DNA from: Terriglobia bacterium
GTDB lineage: Bacteria > Acidobacteriota > Terriglobia > Acidiferrales > UBA7541
Direction: 5' to 3'
Length of the DNA stretch: 64,000 nt
NCBI GenBank assembly: GCA_020073605.1
Contig: JAIQEW010000001.1
Span: 310,001 to 374,000 of the forward strand
Shown: one piece after another, positions 7,623 to 17,017 of the stretch
Position numbering within the stretch: the first letter of the stretch is position 1
Layout: each line of letters opens with the position of its first letter
Made by a program: the position numbers and the translations under genes
Notes under the pieces: generated by a model
Seen by the model: only the letters and a program-made list of their open reading frames with translations
Told to the model about the DNA's origin: nothing
The model's database searches: none

Positions 7623-8624
7623 ATGTCCACAACGGCCACTACCATGGATGGTGCGGCTCCCCGACACGTCGGGGGGCCGCGTTCTTTTGTTGCCCGCTTG
7701 CGCGACGGCGATGAGGTCGCGCACCTCATCACGCTGGTCTTCGCCGCGGTGATTCTCCTCATCACGTCGATGCTGGTGTACGAGCTTTGGGTGAGTTCGC
7801 ACCTATCGCGCGCGCAATTCGGCTGGAACTTCCTTTGGACGCAGACGTGGGATCCGATCTTCGACCATTATGGAGCGGCGCCGTTCATCTACGGCACGCT
7901 GGTCACCTCGATCGTTTCGCTGATCATCGCAGTGCCCCTTGGGCTGGCGGCCGCTGTCTACCTTGCGGAGCTCGCGCCACGGAACATGAGCGACTCGATT
8001 GCCTTTCTGATCGACCTGCTGGCGGCCGTGCCAAGCGTCATCTACGGTCTGCTGGGAATTTTCGTCGTCGTGCCCGTGGTGCGCACCACGATCGGACCAA
8101 TGCTAATCAACACGGTCGGGAATGTTCCCGTTATCGGGAGATTATTCAAGGGGCCGAATTATGGCGTGGGTTTTCTGACGGCGAGCATCGTTCTTGCCAT
8201 CATGATCGTCCCGTTCATCATTTCCGTCTCGCGCGAGGTATTGCTGACGGTTCCACGCGAACAGCGTGAAGCGGCGCTCGCCATGGGCGCAACGCGCTGG
8301 GAAGCCACGTGGAAGGTGGTGGTCCCCTGGGCGCGCACCGGCATCATGGGCTCGATATTTCTCGCGCTTGCGCGCGCTCTGGGCGAGACGATGGCCGTGA
8401 CGATGGTGATCGGCAACGATCCCAAGATTCGCGAATCACTTTTTGCTTCGGGCTACACCATCGCCGCCGTAATCGCGAATGAGTTCACCGAAGCGACCGG
8501 CGATCTGTATCTCAGCGCGCTGATCGAGCTTGGCCTCGTCCTCTTTCTGATGACGTTCATACTGAATGGTCTCGCCCGCATACTCATCGTCGCCACCGAG
8601 CGGGGAGGAGGCCGCCCGTCATGA
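7623..8624 (+). CDS. pstC: Phosphate ABC transporter permease
   Basis: 333 residues and six hydrophobic spans in the MetI-like permease fold; the coupling-helix EAA-type loop reads REAALAMGATRWEATWKVVVPWA. The ORF begins one base after the pstS stop, so the genes are transcribed and probably translated together. With PstA it forms the inner-membrane phosphate channel. The N-terminus carries about 30 cytoplasmic residues before the first span, which is usual for PstC. Confidence 0.94.
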   Translation: MSTTATTMDGAAPRHVGGPRSFVARLRDGDEVAHLITLVFAAVILLITSMLVYELWVSSHLSRAQFGWNFLWTQTWDPIFDHYGAAPFIYGTLVTSIVSLIIAVPLGLAAAVYLAELAPRNMSDSIAFLIDLLAAVPSVIYGLLGIFVVVPVVRTTIGPMLINTVGNVPVIGRLFKGPNYGVGFLTASIVLAIMIVPFIISVSREVLLTVPREQREAALAMGATRWEATWKVVVPWARTGIMGSIFLALARALGETMAVTMVIGNDPKIRESLFASGYTIAAVIANEFTEATGDLYLSALIELGLVLFLMTFILNGLARILIVATERGGGRPS

Positions 8625-9475
8625 GCCGCATCCGCCTCATCTGGCGAAAGTCGCTCAATGTGGTGATGCTGACGCTCACCGGCGTGTGCGCCTTTGCCGT
8701 TGTTTCGGTGCTCTTCCTGATCCTCGGCTATTTCGTCATCCACGGGGGAAGTTCGCTCAACTGGGATTTCTTCACGAAACTGCCAAAACCGGTCGGCGAA
8801 ACGGGCGGTGGGATGGCCAACGCTATCCTAGGCAGCCTGAAGCTGTTGCTGCTGGCGGGGTTGATGGGCTTGCCGGTCGGCTTGATGGCGGGCGTGTATC
8901 TGGCCGAATTCGGCGGGAAGACTTTCTCGTTCGTGATTCGGTATACCACCGACCTGCTGAACGGCGTGCCTTCGATCGTGATCGGTCTGTTCGCGTATTC
9001 GATCGCAGTTTTGCCCGTGAAACACTTTTCGACGGTCGCCGGCGGCGTCGCGCTGGGAATCATGGTGATTCCGATCACCGTGCGGGCCACGGAAGAGTTC
9101 CTGCGCGCGGTTCCCGGGGCTTTGCGCGAAGGGGCAATGGCACTGGGCGCCAGCAAGTGGCGCACGATCGCGACGGTTGTGCTGCCCGCGGCGAGCGGCG
9201 GGATTATCACCGGCATGCTGCTTTCGCTGGCGCGGGTTGCAGGAGAGACTGCGCCGCTGCTCTTTACGGCGTTCGGGAACCGCTTTTGGAGCCCGGGATG
9301 GAGCCAGCCCACTGCGGCGCTGCCGGAGATGATTTACAGGTATGCAATATCACCGTACGAAGATTGGAACCGGCAGGCGTGGGCTGCGGGGCTGGTCCTG
9401 CTCGGCCTGGTTCTGCTAGCCAATCTGGTTTGCCGCTTCGTGCTGCACCGCCGCGGTTTTTCTCGGAGCGTATGA
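8621..9475 (+). CDS. pstA: Phosphate ABC transporter permease
   Basis: 284 residues, six predicted spans, with the coupling loop [20 protein letters not shown] and the PstA-typical segment [15 protein letters not shown]. Its ATG overlaps the pstC stop (ATGA). It pairs with PstC in the inner membrane as the transport channel. It ends one base before the pstB start. Confidence 0.94.
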   Translation: MSRIRLIWRKSLNVVMLTLTGVCAFAVVSVLFLILGYFVIHGGSSLNWDFFTKLPKPVGETGGGMANAILGSLKLLLLAGLMGLPVGLMAGVYLAEFGGKTFSFVIRYTTDLLNGVPSIVIGLFAYSIAVLPVKHFSTVAGGVALGIMVIPITVRATEEFLRAVPGALREGAMALGASKWRTIATVVLPAASGGIITGMLLSLARVAGETAPLLFTAFGNRFWSPGWSQPTAALPEMIYRYAISPYEDWNRQAWAAGLVLLGLVLLANLVCRFVLHRRGFSRSV

Positions 9476-9476
9476 T

Positions 9477-10316
9477 ATGGCTTCTACCGCACATGGAAGT
9501 AATGCCGCCGCTGTTCGGCTGGCGCCGCAGGTAAACATGACCGACCTGACTACAACCACATCGGAAAAGGAGGCGCTGGTGCGCTTTGAGATTTCCGATC
9601 TGAACTTCTTCTACGGCGCGAAACAAGCCATCTTTGGGCTGAACCTGAAAATTCCGAAGAACCGCGTCACGGCGCTGATCGGCCCATCCGGCTGCGGAAA
9701 ATCCACGTTCCTGCGAACTCTGAACCGGATGAACGAGACGATCCGCCATACGCGGGTCGTCGGCCAGATTCTCCTCGACGGTCAGGACATTCTGAAAATG
9801 GATGTGGTGGGGCTCCGCCGGCGCGTCGGGATGGTATTTCAAAGGCCCAACCCATTTCCGAAATCGATCTACGACAACGTTGCCTACGGCCTGCGGATCA
9901 ACGGCTACCAGGGCCGCCTGGACGATCTCGTCGAGCACAGCCTGCGGCGCGCGGCGCTGTGGGACGAGGTGAAGGACTACCTTCACAAGTCCGCCTTCGC
10001 GCTTTCGGGCGGCCAGCAGCAGCGCCTGTGCATCGCGCGCGCGCTGGCGGTCGATCCGGAAGTTCTGCTCCTTGATGAGCCTTGCTCGGCGCTCGATCCC
10101 GTGACCACGGCGAAGATCGAAGAGCTGATGTTCCATTTGAAGGATAGCTGCACGATGGCGATCGTCACGCACAACATGCAACAAGCCGCCCGCGCCAGCG
10201 ATTTCACCGCCTTCATGCTCGATGGAAAGCTCATCGAGCACAGCGAGACATCGAAGCTCTTCACCACGCCTCAGGATCCACGCACCGAGGCGTACATCAC
10301 GGGACGTTTCGGATGA
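9477..10316 (+). CDS. pstB: Phosphate ABC transporter ATP-binding protein
   Basis: 279 residues from the ATG at 9477; an in-frame ATG at 9537 (MTDLTTT) could be the true start, since the first 20 residues are not typical. ABC features: Walker [10 protein letters not shown] at 69-77, Q-loop in [15 protein letters not shown], signature LSGGQQQR, Walker [14 protein letters not shown] and switch His in VTHNMQQA. It powers phosphate import. [12 protein letters not shown] and THNMQQA are diagnostic for PstB among ABC ATPases. Confidence 0.95.
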   Translation: MASTAHGSNAAAVRLAPQVNMTDLTTTTSEKEALVRFEISDLNFFYGAKQAIFGLNLKIPKNRVTALIGPSGCGKSTFLRTLNRMNETIRHTRVVGQILLDGQDILKMDVVGLRRRVGMVFQRPNPFPKSIYDNVAYGLRINGYQGRLDDLVEHSLRRAALWDEVKDYLHKSAFALSGGQQQRLCIARALAVDPEVLLLDEPCSALDPVTTAKIEELMFHLKDSCTMAIVTHNMQQAARASDFTAFMLDGKLIEHSETSKLFTTPQDPRTEAYITGRFG

Positions 10317-10363
10317 TCCGAAGGAACCGTTTCGCTGTACAGTATGGAAGGGACTGAGCATCC

Positions 10364-11029
10364 ATGGAACGCCATTTCGAACACGATCTCGAGGAACTGA
10401 AGCAGCGGCTGCTGTGGATGGGGAGCCTCGCCGAGCGCGCGGTCCATCAGGCCGTGCACGCCGTGCTCGATGCCGATGAGCGCCTTGCCGAAGCCGTGCT
10501 CGCCGAGGAAGACGCGATCAACGAGATGCAGATCGAAATCGACGAGCGCGTGCAGCGCTTGCTCGCTTTGCAGGCGCCCATGGCGGCCGACCTGCGGTTT
10601 CTGCTGGCCGTTTCGCGAATCAACGGAGACCTCGAGCGTATCGGCGACCAGGCCGTGAATATCGCGCAATCCGCCATGCGTATTCTGCGCCACCCGCAGG
10701 TGAAGCCCTACGTCGATCTGCCGAGGATGAGCGAACTCGCGGAAGCCATGGTTCGCGACAGCCTGAACGCGGTGGTGCGCGGCGATATGGATCTCGCTCA
10801 GACCGTCCTCCAGCGCGACGACCAGGTGGACCGCCTGCGCGACCAGCTCTTCCGGGAACTCCTCACCTACATGATGGAGAATTCGTCCGTCGTGTTTTCG
10901 GCATTCGAGCTGATTCTTGTCGCCAAGAACCTCGAGCGCATCGGCGACCACGCCACGAATATCGCGGAAGACGTCATCTACTTCGTCGCCGGCCGCGACG
11001 TCCGCCACCCCGCCCTCGACCGCCGCTGA
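10364..11029 (+). CDS. phoU: PhoU phosphate-signalling protein, second copy
   Basis: 221 residues, the usual PhoU length, opening MERHFEHDLEELKQRL with both metal-binding boxes (NGDLERIGDQAVN and KNLERIGDHATN). It sits 47 bases after pstB in the position of the classical pst-operon phoU. It is closer to canonical PhoU in length and start than the copy at 5491. Two divergent PhoU proteins in one cluster suggest divided roles, for example one pairing with PstB and one with PhoR; this is inference. Confidence 0.93.
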   Translation: MERHFEHDLEELKQRLLWMGSLAERAVHQAVHAVLDADERLAEAVLAEEDAINEMQIEIDERVQRLLALQAPMAADLRFLLAVSRINGDLERIGDQAVNIAQSAMRILRHPQVKPYVDLPRMSELAEAMVRDSLNAVVRGDMDLAQTVLQRDDQVDRLRDQLFRELLTYMMENSSVVFSAFELILVAKNLERIGDHATNIAEDVIYFVAGRDVRHPALDRR

Positions 11030-11070
11030 CGGTCCCCGTTGTTTGCCCTGCGGGCGGCTTTGCAAAGCGA

Positions 11071-11088
11071 CCGGGATCGTTTTCCCGG
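11071..11088 (+). terminator. Candidate terminator after the pst operon
   Basis: CCGGGA (11071-11076), a 6-base loop and TCCCGG (11083-11088), followed some bases later by a T-rich CTTCCTTTTCTT stretch. The stem is short, so the call is tentative, but the position 42 bases after phoU suits the end of the pst transcript. Confidence 0.4.
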
Positions 11089-11122
11089 CATAGCTTCCTT
11101 TTCTTCGCGGACGCTTCTCGTG

Positions 11123-11128
11123 TAATAT
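11123..11128 (+). promoter_or_regulatory. -10-like hexamer for the MTHFR-like gene
   Basis: TAATAT ends 8 bases before the ATG at 11137, so the transcript would begin at or next to the start codon. No ribosome site is seen. One of a recurring set described in the findings. Confidence 0.35.
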
Positions 11129-11136
11129 TGATCGCC

Positions 11137-12006
11137 ATGACAGATCATTCCGCAACTTCGCCCAGCATCGCCGAAATGCTTCGCGGTTATTCGATCGAAG
11201 TGAATCCAGGTGAATCCAAGATCGTCGACGCGGCCCCGGATCGCCTCGACAAAGGCACGGACGTTTTTCTCACGTGGATACCCGGGACGGATCCGATGAC
11301 CATCGTCCCCGCGGCGGCGAAGCTGCGCAAAGGTGGTCTTTTCCCGACCCCTCATATCGGGGCTCGCCACGTCGAAAGCACGGCCCAGCTCTCGGAACTG
11401 GCGGCGCGGCTCGTCGATGCGGGAGTGGACCGTGTCCTTATTATTGCCGGTGATCGCGACAAGCCGGCCGGTCCGTACGACTCAAGCCTGGCGGTGATGC
11501 AAGGCGGCCTGCTCCAGAAAGCCGGTATTGTGCGCGTCTCCGTCGGCGGCTTTCCGGAAGGCAATCCCAACATTCCGGACCCGGTCCTCGCGGAAGCGCT
11601 CACGGCCAAGGTGAACTTCGCGCGCAGCGCGGGCCTGCAACTCACCATCGTCACGCAGTTCTGTTTCGATGCCGAGCCCATCGTCGGGTGGCTGCGGCGC
11701 GTCCGGAGCCAGGGCATCGACGTGCCCATTCGGGTGGGTATGGCCGGCCCGGCCGGATTGATCGCGCTCACGCGCTATGCCATGCGCTGCGGCGTAGGAA
11801 ACTCGATCAAAGTCCTTACGGAAAAGCCTGCGTTCGCCAAACTCCTCATCGACAAAGGTCCCGAGCCCATCATTCGCGAGGTCGCTGCGGGCATTGGGCC
11901 CGGAGGCGGAGCGGGACTGCCGCTGGGCGTCGCTGGCCTGCACTTCTTCGTCTTCGGCGGCTTCAACAAGACCGTCGACTGGATCAACGCGACACGATCG
12001 CAGTGA
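11137..12006 (+). CDS. Methylenetetrahydrofolate reductase-like (MetF superfamily) protein
   Basis: 289 residues from ATG 11137 (a TTG three codons earlier is less likely). The barrel-type layout matches MetF-superfamily proteins: FLTWIPG near the first strand, FPTPHIGARHVES, VLIIAGDRD, and QLTIVTQFCFDAEPIVGWLRRVRSQGI cut by VPIRVGMAGPAG. In MetF the His of the PHI segment and the FD pair contact FAD or folate. It is likely a flavin-binding reductase of C1-folate metabolism or a relative acting on methylated amines. It is monocistronic between the pst operon and an exported protein, so context does not settle the substrate. Confidence 0.7.
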   Translation: MTDHSATSPSIAEMLRGYSIEVNPGESKIVDAAPDRLDKGTDVFLTWIPGTDPMTIVPAAAKLRKGGLFPTPHIGARHVESTAQLSELAARLVDAGVDRVLIIAGDRDKPAGPYDSSLAVMQGGLLQKAGIVRVSVGGFPEGNPNIPDPVLAEALTAKVNFARSAGLQLTIVTQFCFDAEPIVGWLRRVRSQGIDVPIRVGMAGPAGLIALTRYAMRCGVGNSIKVLTEKPAFAKLLIDKGPEPIIREVAAGIGPGGGAGLPLGVAGLHFFVFGGFNKTVDWINATRSQ

Positions 12007-12130
12007 GAATGTAGCCGCTTTGCCCTCTTATGGCGTAGGCCGCCGGCTGCCGGTTCCAGGCTTGGAAACCTCTTGTGGTTTTCCTCTGTTGTAGTATCTT
12101 CGCGCGGATCGAAGGGCTATTGGGGGACAT

Positions 12131-13111
12131 ATGCCGAACAAGACTTTCGCTGCGGTGCTCTTCCTTGCGGCCGTTGTATTCGGCGGCGCGCTGGCTCAGC
12201 CGAGCCGGGCCCGCGAATCGAATGGCGGGCAGGCCGCCGCTGCGGGCGCTTGCGACCGCGCGTGCTTGTACGGATTCCTCGATCAGTATCTCGATGCGCT
12301 GAAGGCGAAGGACCCGTCGCGCCTGCCGCTGGCGAAGGGCTTCAAATACACGGAAAACAACGTGGCCATGAACATCGGCGACGGCGTGTGGGGCACCGTC
12401 ACCGGCCTTGGCTCCTACAATCTCAGAATGGCGGACGCCACCAGCGGCCAGGTCGGCTTTTACGGGATCGTGCAGGAGACGAACGCCACTTCGACGTTCG
12501 CTCTGCGGCTGAAAGTTGAAGACCGGAGAATTTCCGATGCCGAGATCCTCATACGCCGAAACGATGGCGCCGGGCCATTTCCAAGCAAGCCCAATTTGGC
12601 CGATAAGCCCGTGTTGAACGAGATCGTGCCGCCGGAACTGAGGCGCCCCCGCGAACGGATGATCGCCCTTGTCGACGGCTATTTCAGCACTCTCCAGCTC
12701 AACGACGGCGTGCTCTTCACGCAGTTCGATGACAATTGCAATCGCATCGAGAACGGCCTCCAGACGACCCACAATCCCGATCTCGTCAAGACCATTCCCG
12801 TTTCCACCATGGGATGCGCGGAGCAGTTCAAGCTCGGGAATTATCGCTACGACGACCGCGTTCGCGACCGGCGCTACCCGCTCGTGGACGAGGAGCGAGG
12901 GTTGGTGATGGCCGCCGGTTTCATCGATCACGCGGGCAGGCTCGGCTCCTACACGCTGACGGATGGCCGAGTGGTGAATTCGCCGATGAAAATCCCGAGT
13001 TCGCTTTGTTTGCTGGAGCTGTTCAAGATTCGGGACGGCAAGATTCAGCAAATTGAGGCCGTTTTCATAGGCGTTCCGTACAACATGCCGTCTCCCTGGA
13101 TCCAGTATTAG
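12131..13111 (+). CDS. Exported DUF8021-like protein
   Basis: 326 residues with a signal peptide (MPNKTFAAVLFLAAVVFGGALA) and a GGGGG ribosome site just before the ATG. The mature part starts with CDRACLYGFLDQYLDAL and appears to contain two SnoaL/NTF2-like alpha+beta units, one about 50-150 and one about 175-315, with DNCNRIENGLQTT and FKIRDGKIQQIEAVF in the second. This resembles DUF8021-type secreted proteins. No catalytic residues can be named. It ends 42 bases before the quinohaemoprotein gene and reads the same way, so a shared transcript is probable and a role with that enzyme possible. Confidence 0.6.
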   Translation: MPNKTFAAVLFLAAVVFGGALAQPSRARESNGGQAAAAGACDRACLYGFLDQYLDALKAKDPSRLPLAKGFKYTENNVAMNIGDGVWGTVTGLGSYNLRMADATSGQVGFYGIVQETNATSTFALRLKVEDRRISDAEILIRRNDGAGPFPSKPNLADKPVLNEIVPPELRRPRERMIALVDGYFSTLQLNDGVLFTQFDDNCNRIENGLQTTHNPDLVKTIPVSTMGCAEQFKLGNYRYDDRVRDRRYPLVDEERGLVMAAGFIDHAGRLGSYTLTDGRVVNSPMKIPSSLCLLELFKIRDGKIQQIEAVFIGVPYNMPSPWIQY

Positions 13112-13153
13112 ACGGAACCGCCGCCCACATCTGATCGGAGGAGAGATAGCCCG

Positions 13154-15220
13154 ATGCACGCGAGACACGCAGTCGTGTGCGCCATTGTCCTTTCCGCCGC
13201 CGGAGTTGCGTTCGTCGGCTACCACGGTAGAGGCGCGATGGCACTGGCGGATCAAGCAAAGGCGGCAGCGCATGGGCAGATCGACCGGAAGCGCCTGCTG
13301 GCGGCGGACAAGCATCCGGAAGAGTGGCTGACGACAGGCCGCGATTTCGGCAAGGGCCACTTTTCGCCTCTCGCTCAAATTAACAAACAGACGGTGGACC
13401 GGCTTGGCTTCGCGTGGGACTACCACACGCAAACGAATCGCGGCCTCGAGGCCACGCCGATCGTCGTCGATGGCGTGATGTACACGTCCGGTTCGACCGG
13501 CAAAGCCTATGCGCTCGACGCGCGGACCGGCAAGGAACTCTGGGCTTTCGACCCGAAGAGCGACCTGCGCATGAATCGCGAGTCGTGCTGCGATGAAGTG
13601 AATCGCGGCGTTGCGGTGTGGAAAGGCAAGGTGTACGTCGCGGCGTTCGACGGGCGGCTGTTCGCGCTGGACGCGGCCACGGGCGCCGTGCTGTGGGTGG
13701 CCGACACGATCACGGACAAGAAGGTGGGCTATACGGTCACGGGCGCTCCGGAAGTTGCCGGCCATGTTGTTGTCATCGGCAATGCCGGCGCCGAATACGA
13801 CGCGCGCGGCTATGTCAGCGCCTACGATCTTGACACCGGCAAATTCGCCTGGCGCTTCTACACCGTTCCCGGCGATCCCTCGAAGTCGTTCGAGAATCCC
13901 GAACTGGAAGCGGCTTCCAAGACCTGGGACCCGAAAAGCAACTGGCCCATGGGCGGCGGCGGAACAGTTTGGGACTCGATGGTCTACGATCCCGAACTGA
14001 ATCTTCTTTATTTCGGCACGAGCAACGGCACGTTCTTCGATCGGTCGCGCCGCAGTCCCTCGGGCGGTGACAATCTTTACGTCGCCTCGATCCTGGCCAT
14101 CAATCCCGACACGGGCCGCCTCGTGTGGCACTACCAGGAAGTCCCCGGCGACCAGTGGGATTACGACACGCTTCAGCCCATCATCCTCACCGATCTGAAA
14201 GTCGGCGGCCGTTCGCGCAAGATTCTGATGCAGGCGTCGAAGGACGGATTTTTCTACATCATCGACCGCAAGACAGGCCAGGTTCTCTCCGCCGAAAAAT
14301 TCGTGCCGGTCACGTGGGCCGAGCGCGTCGATCTGAAAACCGGCCGCCCCGTCGAAGCCCCGGGCGCGCGCGAATACAAGAACGAGTTCAACGGCAAGAA
14401 CTACATTCACCCCGCATCGATGGGCGGACACAATTGGAATCCGATGTCCTACGATCCCAAGACAGGACTGGTCTATATCCCGGAAATCGAAAATGGCGAA
14501 GCCGGGCTTTTCACTGGCAAGACGTATCTGCGCGCCTGGGATCCGCTTCGCAGCAAGACTGTTTGGGAAGAGCCGTTCGGCGGCTGGTGGGATCACGCCG
14601 GCGTTTTGTCGACCGCCGGCGGGCTGGTCTTTCAAGGCAACGCCCCGGGGCATTTCATCGCCTACGACGCGGACACCGGCAAGAAGCTGAAGGACATCGA
14701 CGTTGGTTCGACTATCATTGCCGCGCCGATGAGCTATGAAATCGACGGCGTGCAGTACATTGCGGTGATGGCCGCTTGGGGTGGCGGCGGCTGGAGCTAC
14801 GTGCATCCGGAAAACGCCGCGTACCAGCGCGGCAATGAAGGGCGGATCATCGTCTTCAAACTCGATGGAGGTGCGACGCCGATTCCTCCGCTACTCCCGC
14901 CCATCCAGCCGATTCCGCAGCCTCCGGCGCAGACCGCCTCGCCGGACGTCGTCGAGCATGGCCGCGCGCTTTTCGCCGCGCGCTGCGCCGTTTGCCACGT
15001 CAATCAGCCGCGCTCCGGCGCGGCCGATTTGCGGCGAATGAGCCCAGAATCGCACGCTGCATTCCAGCAGATCGTGCTCGGGGGAATTCTCAAGAGTGCA
15101 GGAATGCCGCCGTGGGATGGCGTGCTCAGCCCCGAGGACGTGGACGCCATCCACGCATACCTGATCTCGATCTCGTGGGACGCCTACAATAAGCAACAGG
15201 CCGCCCCAAAGGAGCAGTGA
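13154..15220 (+). CDS. PQQ-dependent quinohaemoprotein dehydrogenase with C-terminal cytochrome c, D-x-D active site
   Basis: 688 residues: signal sequence or anchor (about 1-30), an eight-bladed PQQ propeller (about 45-585) and a cytochrome c domain with C611-AVC-H615 and a GMPPW Met ligand downstream. The propeller has the vicinal disulphide pair C145-C146 in ESCCDEVNRG and repeated tryptophan-docking motifs (ALDARTGKELW, ALDAATGAVLW). The catalytic segment reads GDQWDYDT: Asp336 is the catalytic base position and Asp338 adds a second Asp two residues later, the mark of lanthanide-dependent enzymes. It should oxidise alcohols or aldehydes in the periplasm and pass electrons through its own haem. 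No pqq biosynthesis genes are nearby. Confidence 0.88.
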   Translation: MHARHAVVCAIVLSAAGVAFVGYHGRGAMALADQAKAAAHGQIDRKRLLAADKHPEEWLTTGRDFGKGHFSPLAQINKQTVDRLGFAWDYHTQTNRGLEATPIVVDGVMYTSGSTGKAYALDARTGKELWAFDPKSDLRMNRESCCDEVNRGVAVWKGKVYVAAFDGRLFALDAATGAVLWVADTITDKKVGYTVTGAPEVAGHVVVIGNAGAEYDARGYVSAYDLDTGKFAWRFYTVPGDPSKSFENPELEAASKTWDPKSNWPMGGGGTVWDSMVYDPELNLLYFGTSNGTFFDRSRRSPSGGDNLYVASILAINPDTGRLVWHYQEVPGDQWDYDTLQPIILTDLKVGGRSRKILMQASKDGFFYIIDRKTGQVLSAEKFVPVTWAERVDLKTGRPVEAPGAREYKNEFNGKNYIHPASMGGHNWNPMSYDPKTGLVYIPEIENGEAGLFTGKTYLRAWDPLRSKTVWEEPFGGWWDHAGVLSTAGGLVFQGNAPGHFIAYDADTGKKLKDIDVGSTIIAAPMSYEIDGVQYIAVMAAWGGGGWSYVHPENAAYQRGNEGRIIVFKLDGGATPIPPLLPPIQPIPQPPAQTASPDVVEHGRALFAARCAVCHVNQPRSGAADLRRMSPESHAAFQQIVLGGILKSAGMPPWDGVLSPEDVDAIHAYLISISWDAYNKQQAAPKEQ

Positions 15221-15254
15221 ACCTAGCATCGGTGCGGCACCCGCGATTCTGGGT

Positions 15255-15260
15255 TAGAAT
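15255..15260 (+). promoter_or_regulatory. -10-like hexamer for coaD
   Basis: TAGAAT ends 10 bases before the coaD ATG with no recognisable -35 at the usual distance and no ribosome site, suggesting a leaderless or near-leaderless transcript. Confidence 0.4.
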
Positions 15261-15270
15261 CGAGTAATTC

Positions 15271-15768
15271 ATGCCATCCCATACGAGCAAAGCGGTAACG
15301 GCGATCTATCCGGGCTCATTCGATCCGGTGACGAGCGGTCATCTGGACTTGATCGGGCGCGCTGCAACGATCTTCGACAGGCTCATCGTTGCCGTGGCGC
15401 GCAATCTCGAGAAGGACCCGCTCTTCGAGGTCAAAGAGCGGATCGAGATGCTCGAAGCAGTCACGTTCGAATGGAAGAACGTTGAAATCGACAGCTTCGA
15501 CGGATTGCTCGTCGATTTCGCGCGCTCGAATGGCGGGACGGTGATCTTGCGCGGCATTCGCGCCGTCTCCGACTACGAATACGAGCTGCAAATGGCGATG
15601 ATGAATCGCAAGATCGAGCCGCAGATCGAGACCGTCTTCATGCTGCCCGGCGAGGCGTACAGCTATATAAGCTCGCGGCTGGTGAAAGAGCTTGCGCGGC
15701 TGGGCGGGCCGGTGAAGGGCTTGGTGCCGCCGCTCGTGGAAGAGCGCCTGCGCGCAAAAGTCGGTTAA
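15271..15768 (+). CDS. coaD: Phosphopantetheine adenylyltransferase
   Basis: 165 residues, normal for CoaD. It opens with the nucleotidyltransferase motif YPGSFDPVTSGHLDLI, carries RGIRAVSDYEYELQMAMMNR in the middle and the ISSRLVKELA (ISS.R) motif near the end. It transfers AMP from ATP to 4'-phosphopantetheine, the fourth step of coenzyme A synthesis, in the cytoplasm. It precedes the aminotransferase by 37 bases and may start that operon. Confidence 0.96.
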   Translation: MPSHTSKAVTAIYPGSFDPVTSGHLDLIGRAATIFDRLIVAVARNLEKDPLFEVKERIEMLEAVTFEWKNVEIDSFDGLLVDFARSNGGTVILRGIRAVSDYEYELQMAMMNRKIEPQIETVFMLPGEAYSYISSRLVKELARLGGPVKGLVPPLVEERLRAKVG

Positions 15769-15805
15769 GATAGGTCGTTGATCAAAGCACGTACGGGGTG
15801 AGCAA

Positions 15806-17017
15806 ATGGAACCGGCCACAGGAGTGAAAACAGAAGAAGCGATACGGTTCTCGGACCGCGTGAACCGCATCGGCGCATCTCCCACGATGGTGGTTCTACA
15901 GGCGGCGGACCAGCTGAAGTCGAAAGGTGTCGACGTCGCCGACTTCGGCGCCGGCGAGCCCGATTTCCCGACGCCCGAACACATCAAGCGTGCCGCGATT
16001 CAGGCGCTCGAAGAAAACCGCACGAAGTACACGCCCGTGCCGGGCATCCTGGCCCTGCGCCAGGCAATCTGCGAATGGCACGCGCGCGAGCTTGGCTCGT
16101 CGTATCAGGCCGCGGAATGCGTCGTCAACGTGGGCGGCAAGCATTCGATTTTCAATGCCGTCTGCTCGCTGATCAATCCGGGCGACGAAGTGGTGATCCC
16201 CGCGCCTTACTGGGTCAGCTATCCCGACATCGTGAAGTATGCGGGCGGGACGCCGGTGATCCTCGAGACGACCGCCGAGGATAATTTCGTGCTGCGCGCG
16301 GCCGCATTGGAGAAGCTCATCACGCCGCGGACGCGCATGGTGATCGCGGATTCGCCGAGCAATCCCTCGGGAGCCGTGATTCCGCCGGACGAGTACGCCA
16401 AGGTCCTGGCCGTCTGCCAGCGCAAGGGCGTCTGGCTGCTTGCGGACGAGTGCTATTCGCACTTCACCTACGGAGATGCGAAGCCGTTCTCGATCGCCAG
16501 CGTGCCGGGCTCGAAAGGCGCGCTCATCGTCGTCGGATCTTTTTCGAAGACGTTCGCGATGACGGGCTGGCGCTTGGGGTACGTGCTCGCGCCGCAGCCG
16601 CTCGTTGCAACCATCACGAAATTGCAGAGCCAGTCCACGTCGAACCCGACGTCGATCGCGCAATATGCGGGCCTCGCGGCCATGCGTGGCCCGATGGATT
16701 CGGTGGCGACGATGCTGGCGGAGTATGCCCGGCGGCGCGAACGGATCGTCGCGGGTTTGCGCGCGATTCCGGGCGTCACCTGCACGGCGCCGCAGGGAGC
16801 GTTTTACGTCTTCCCGAACATTTCGGCGCACTTCAATTCCGAAATGCCCAACGACACGGCCGTGGCAAAGCTGCTCCTCGAACGCGAACACGTCGCCGTC
16901 GTTCCCGGCGAGGCGTTTGGCGCGCCGGGGCATCTCCGCATCTCGTACGCCACGTCGATGGAGCGCATTGACGAGGGCCTGCGGCGGATGAGCCGTTTCT
17001 TCGGCCGGGCGAAGTGA
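15806..17017 (+). CDS. Class I PLP-dependent aminotransferase (aspartate aminotransferase type)
   Basis: 403 residues of fold-type I aminotransferase: FGAGEPDFPTPEHIK and KYTPVPGILALRQAI near the N-terminus, SPSNPSGAV, LADECYSHFTYG and the PLP lysine in GSFSKTFAMTGWRLGY. The sequence resembles bacterial class Ib aspartate aminotransferases, which swap amino groups between aspartate and oxaloacetate and sometimes also use prephenate. The manA start overlaps its stop (GTGA), tying it to the sugar genes downstream, though the pathways are unrelated. Confidence 0.88.
   Translation: MEPATGVKTEEAIRFSDRVNRIGASPTMVVLQAADQLKSKGVDVADFGAGEPDFPTPEHIKRAAIQALEENRTKYTPVPGILALRQAICEWHARELGSSYQAAECVVNVGGKHSIFNAVCSLINPGDEVVIPAPYWVSYPDIVKYAGGTPVILETTAEDNFVLRAAALEKLITPRTRMVIADSPSNPSGAVIPPDEYAKVLAVCQRKGVWLLADECYSHFTYGDAKPFSIASVPGSKGALIVVGSFSKTFAMTGWRLGYVLAPQPLVATITKLQSQSTSNPTSIAQYAGLAAMRGPMDSVATMLAEYARRRERIVAGLRAIPGVTCTAPQGAFYVFPNISAHFNSEMPNDTAVAKLLLEREHVAVVPGEAFGAPGHLRISYATSMERIDEGLRRMSRFFGRAK

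Noticed and set aside
11984..14806. A 940-codon open frame antisense to the DUF8021-like and quinohaemoprotein genes
   Set aside because: Same reason: it spans two real genes on the other strand and contains no recognisable domain.
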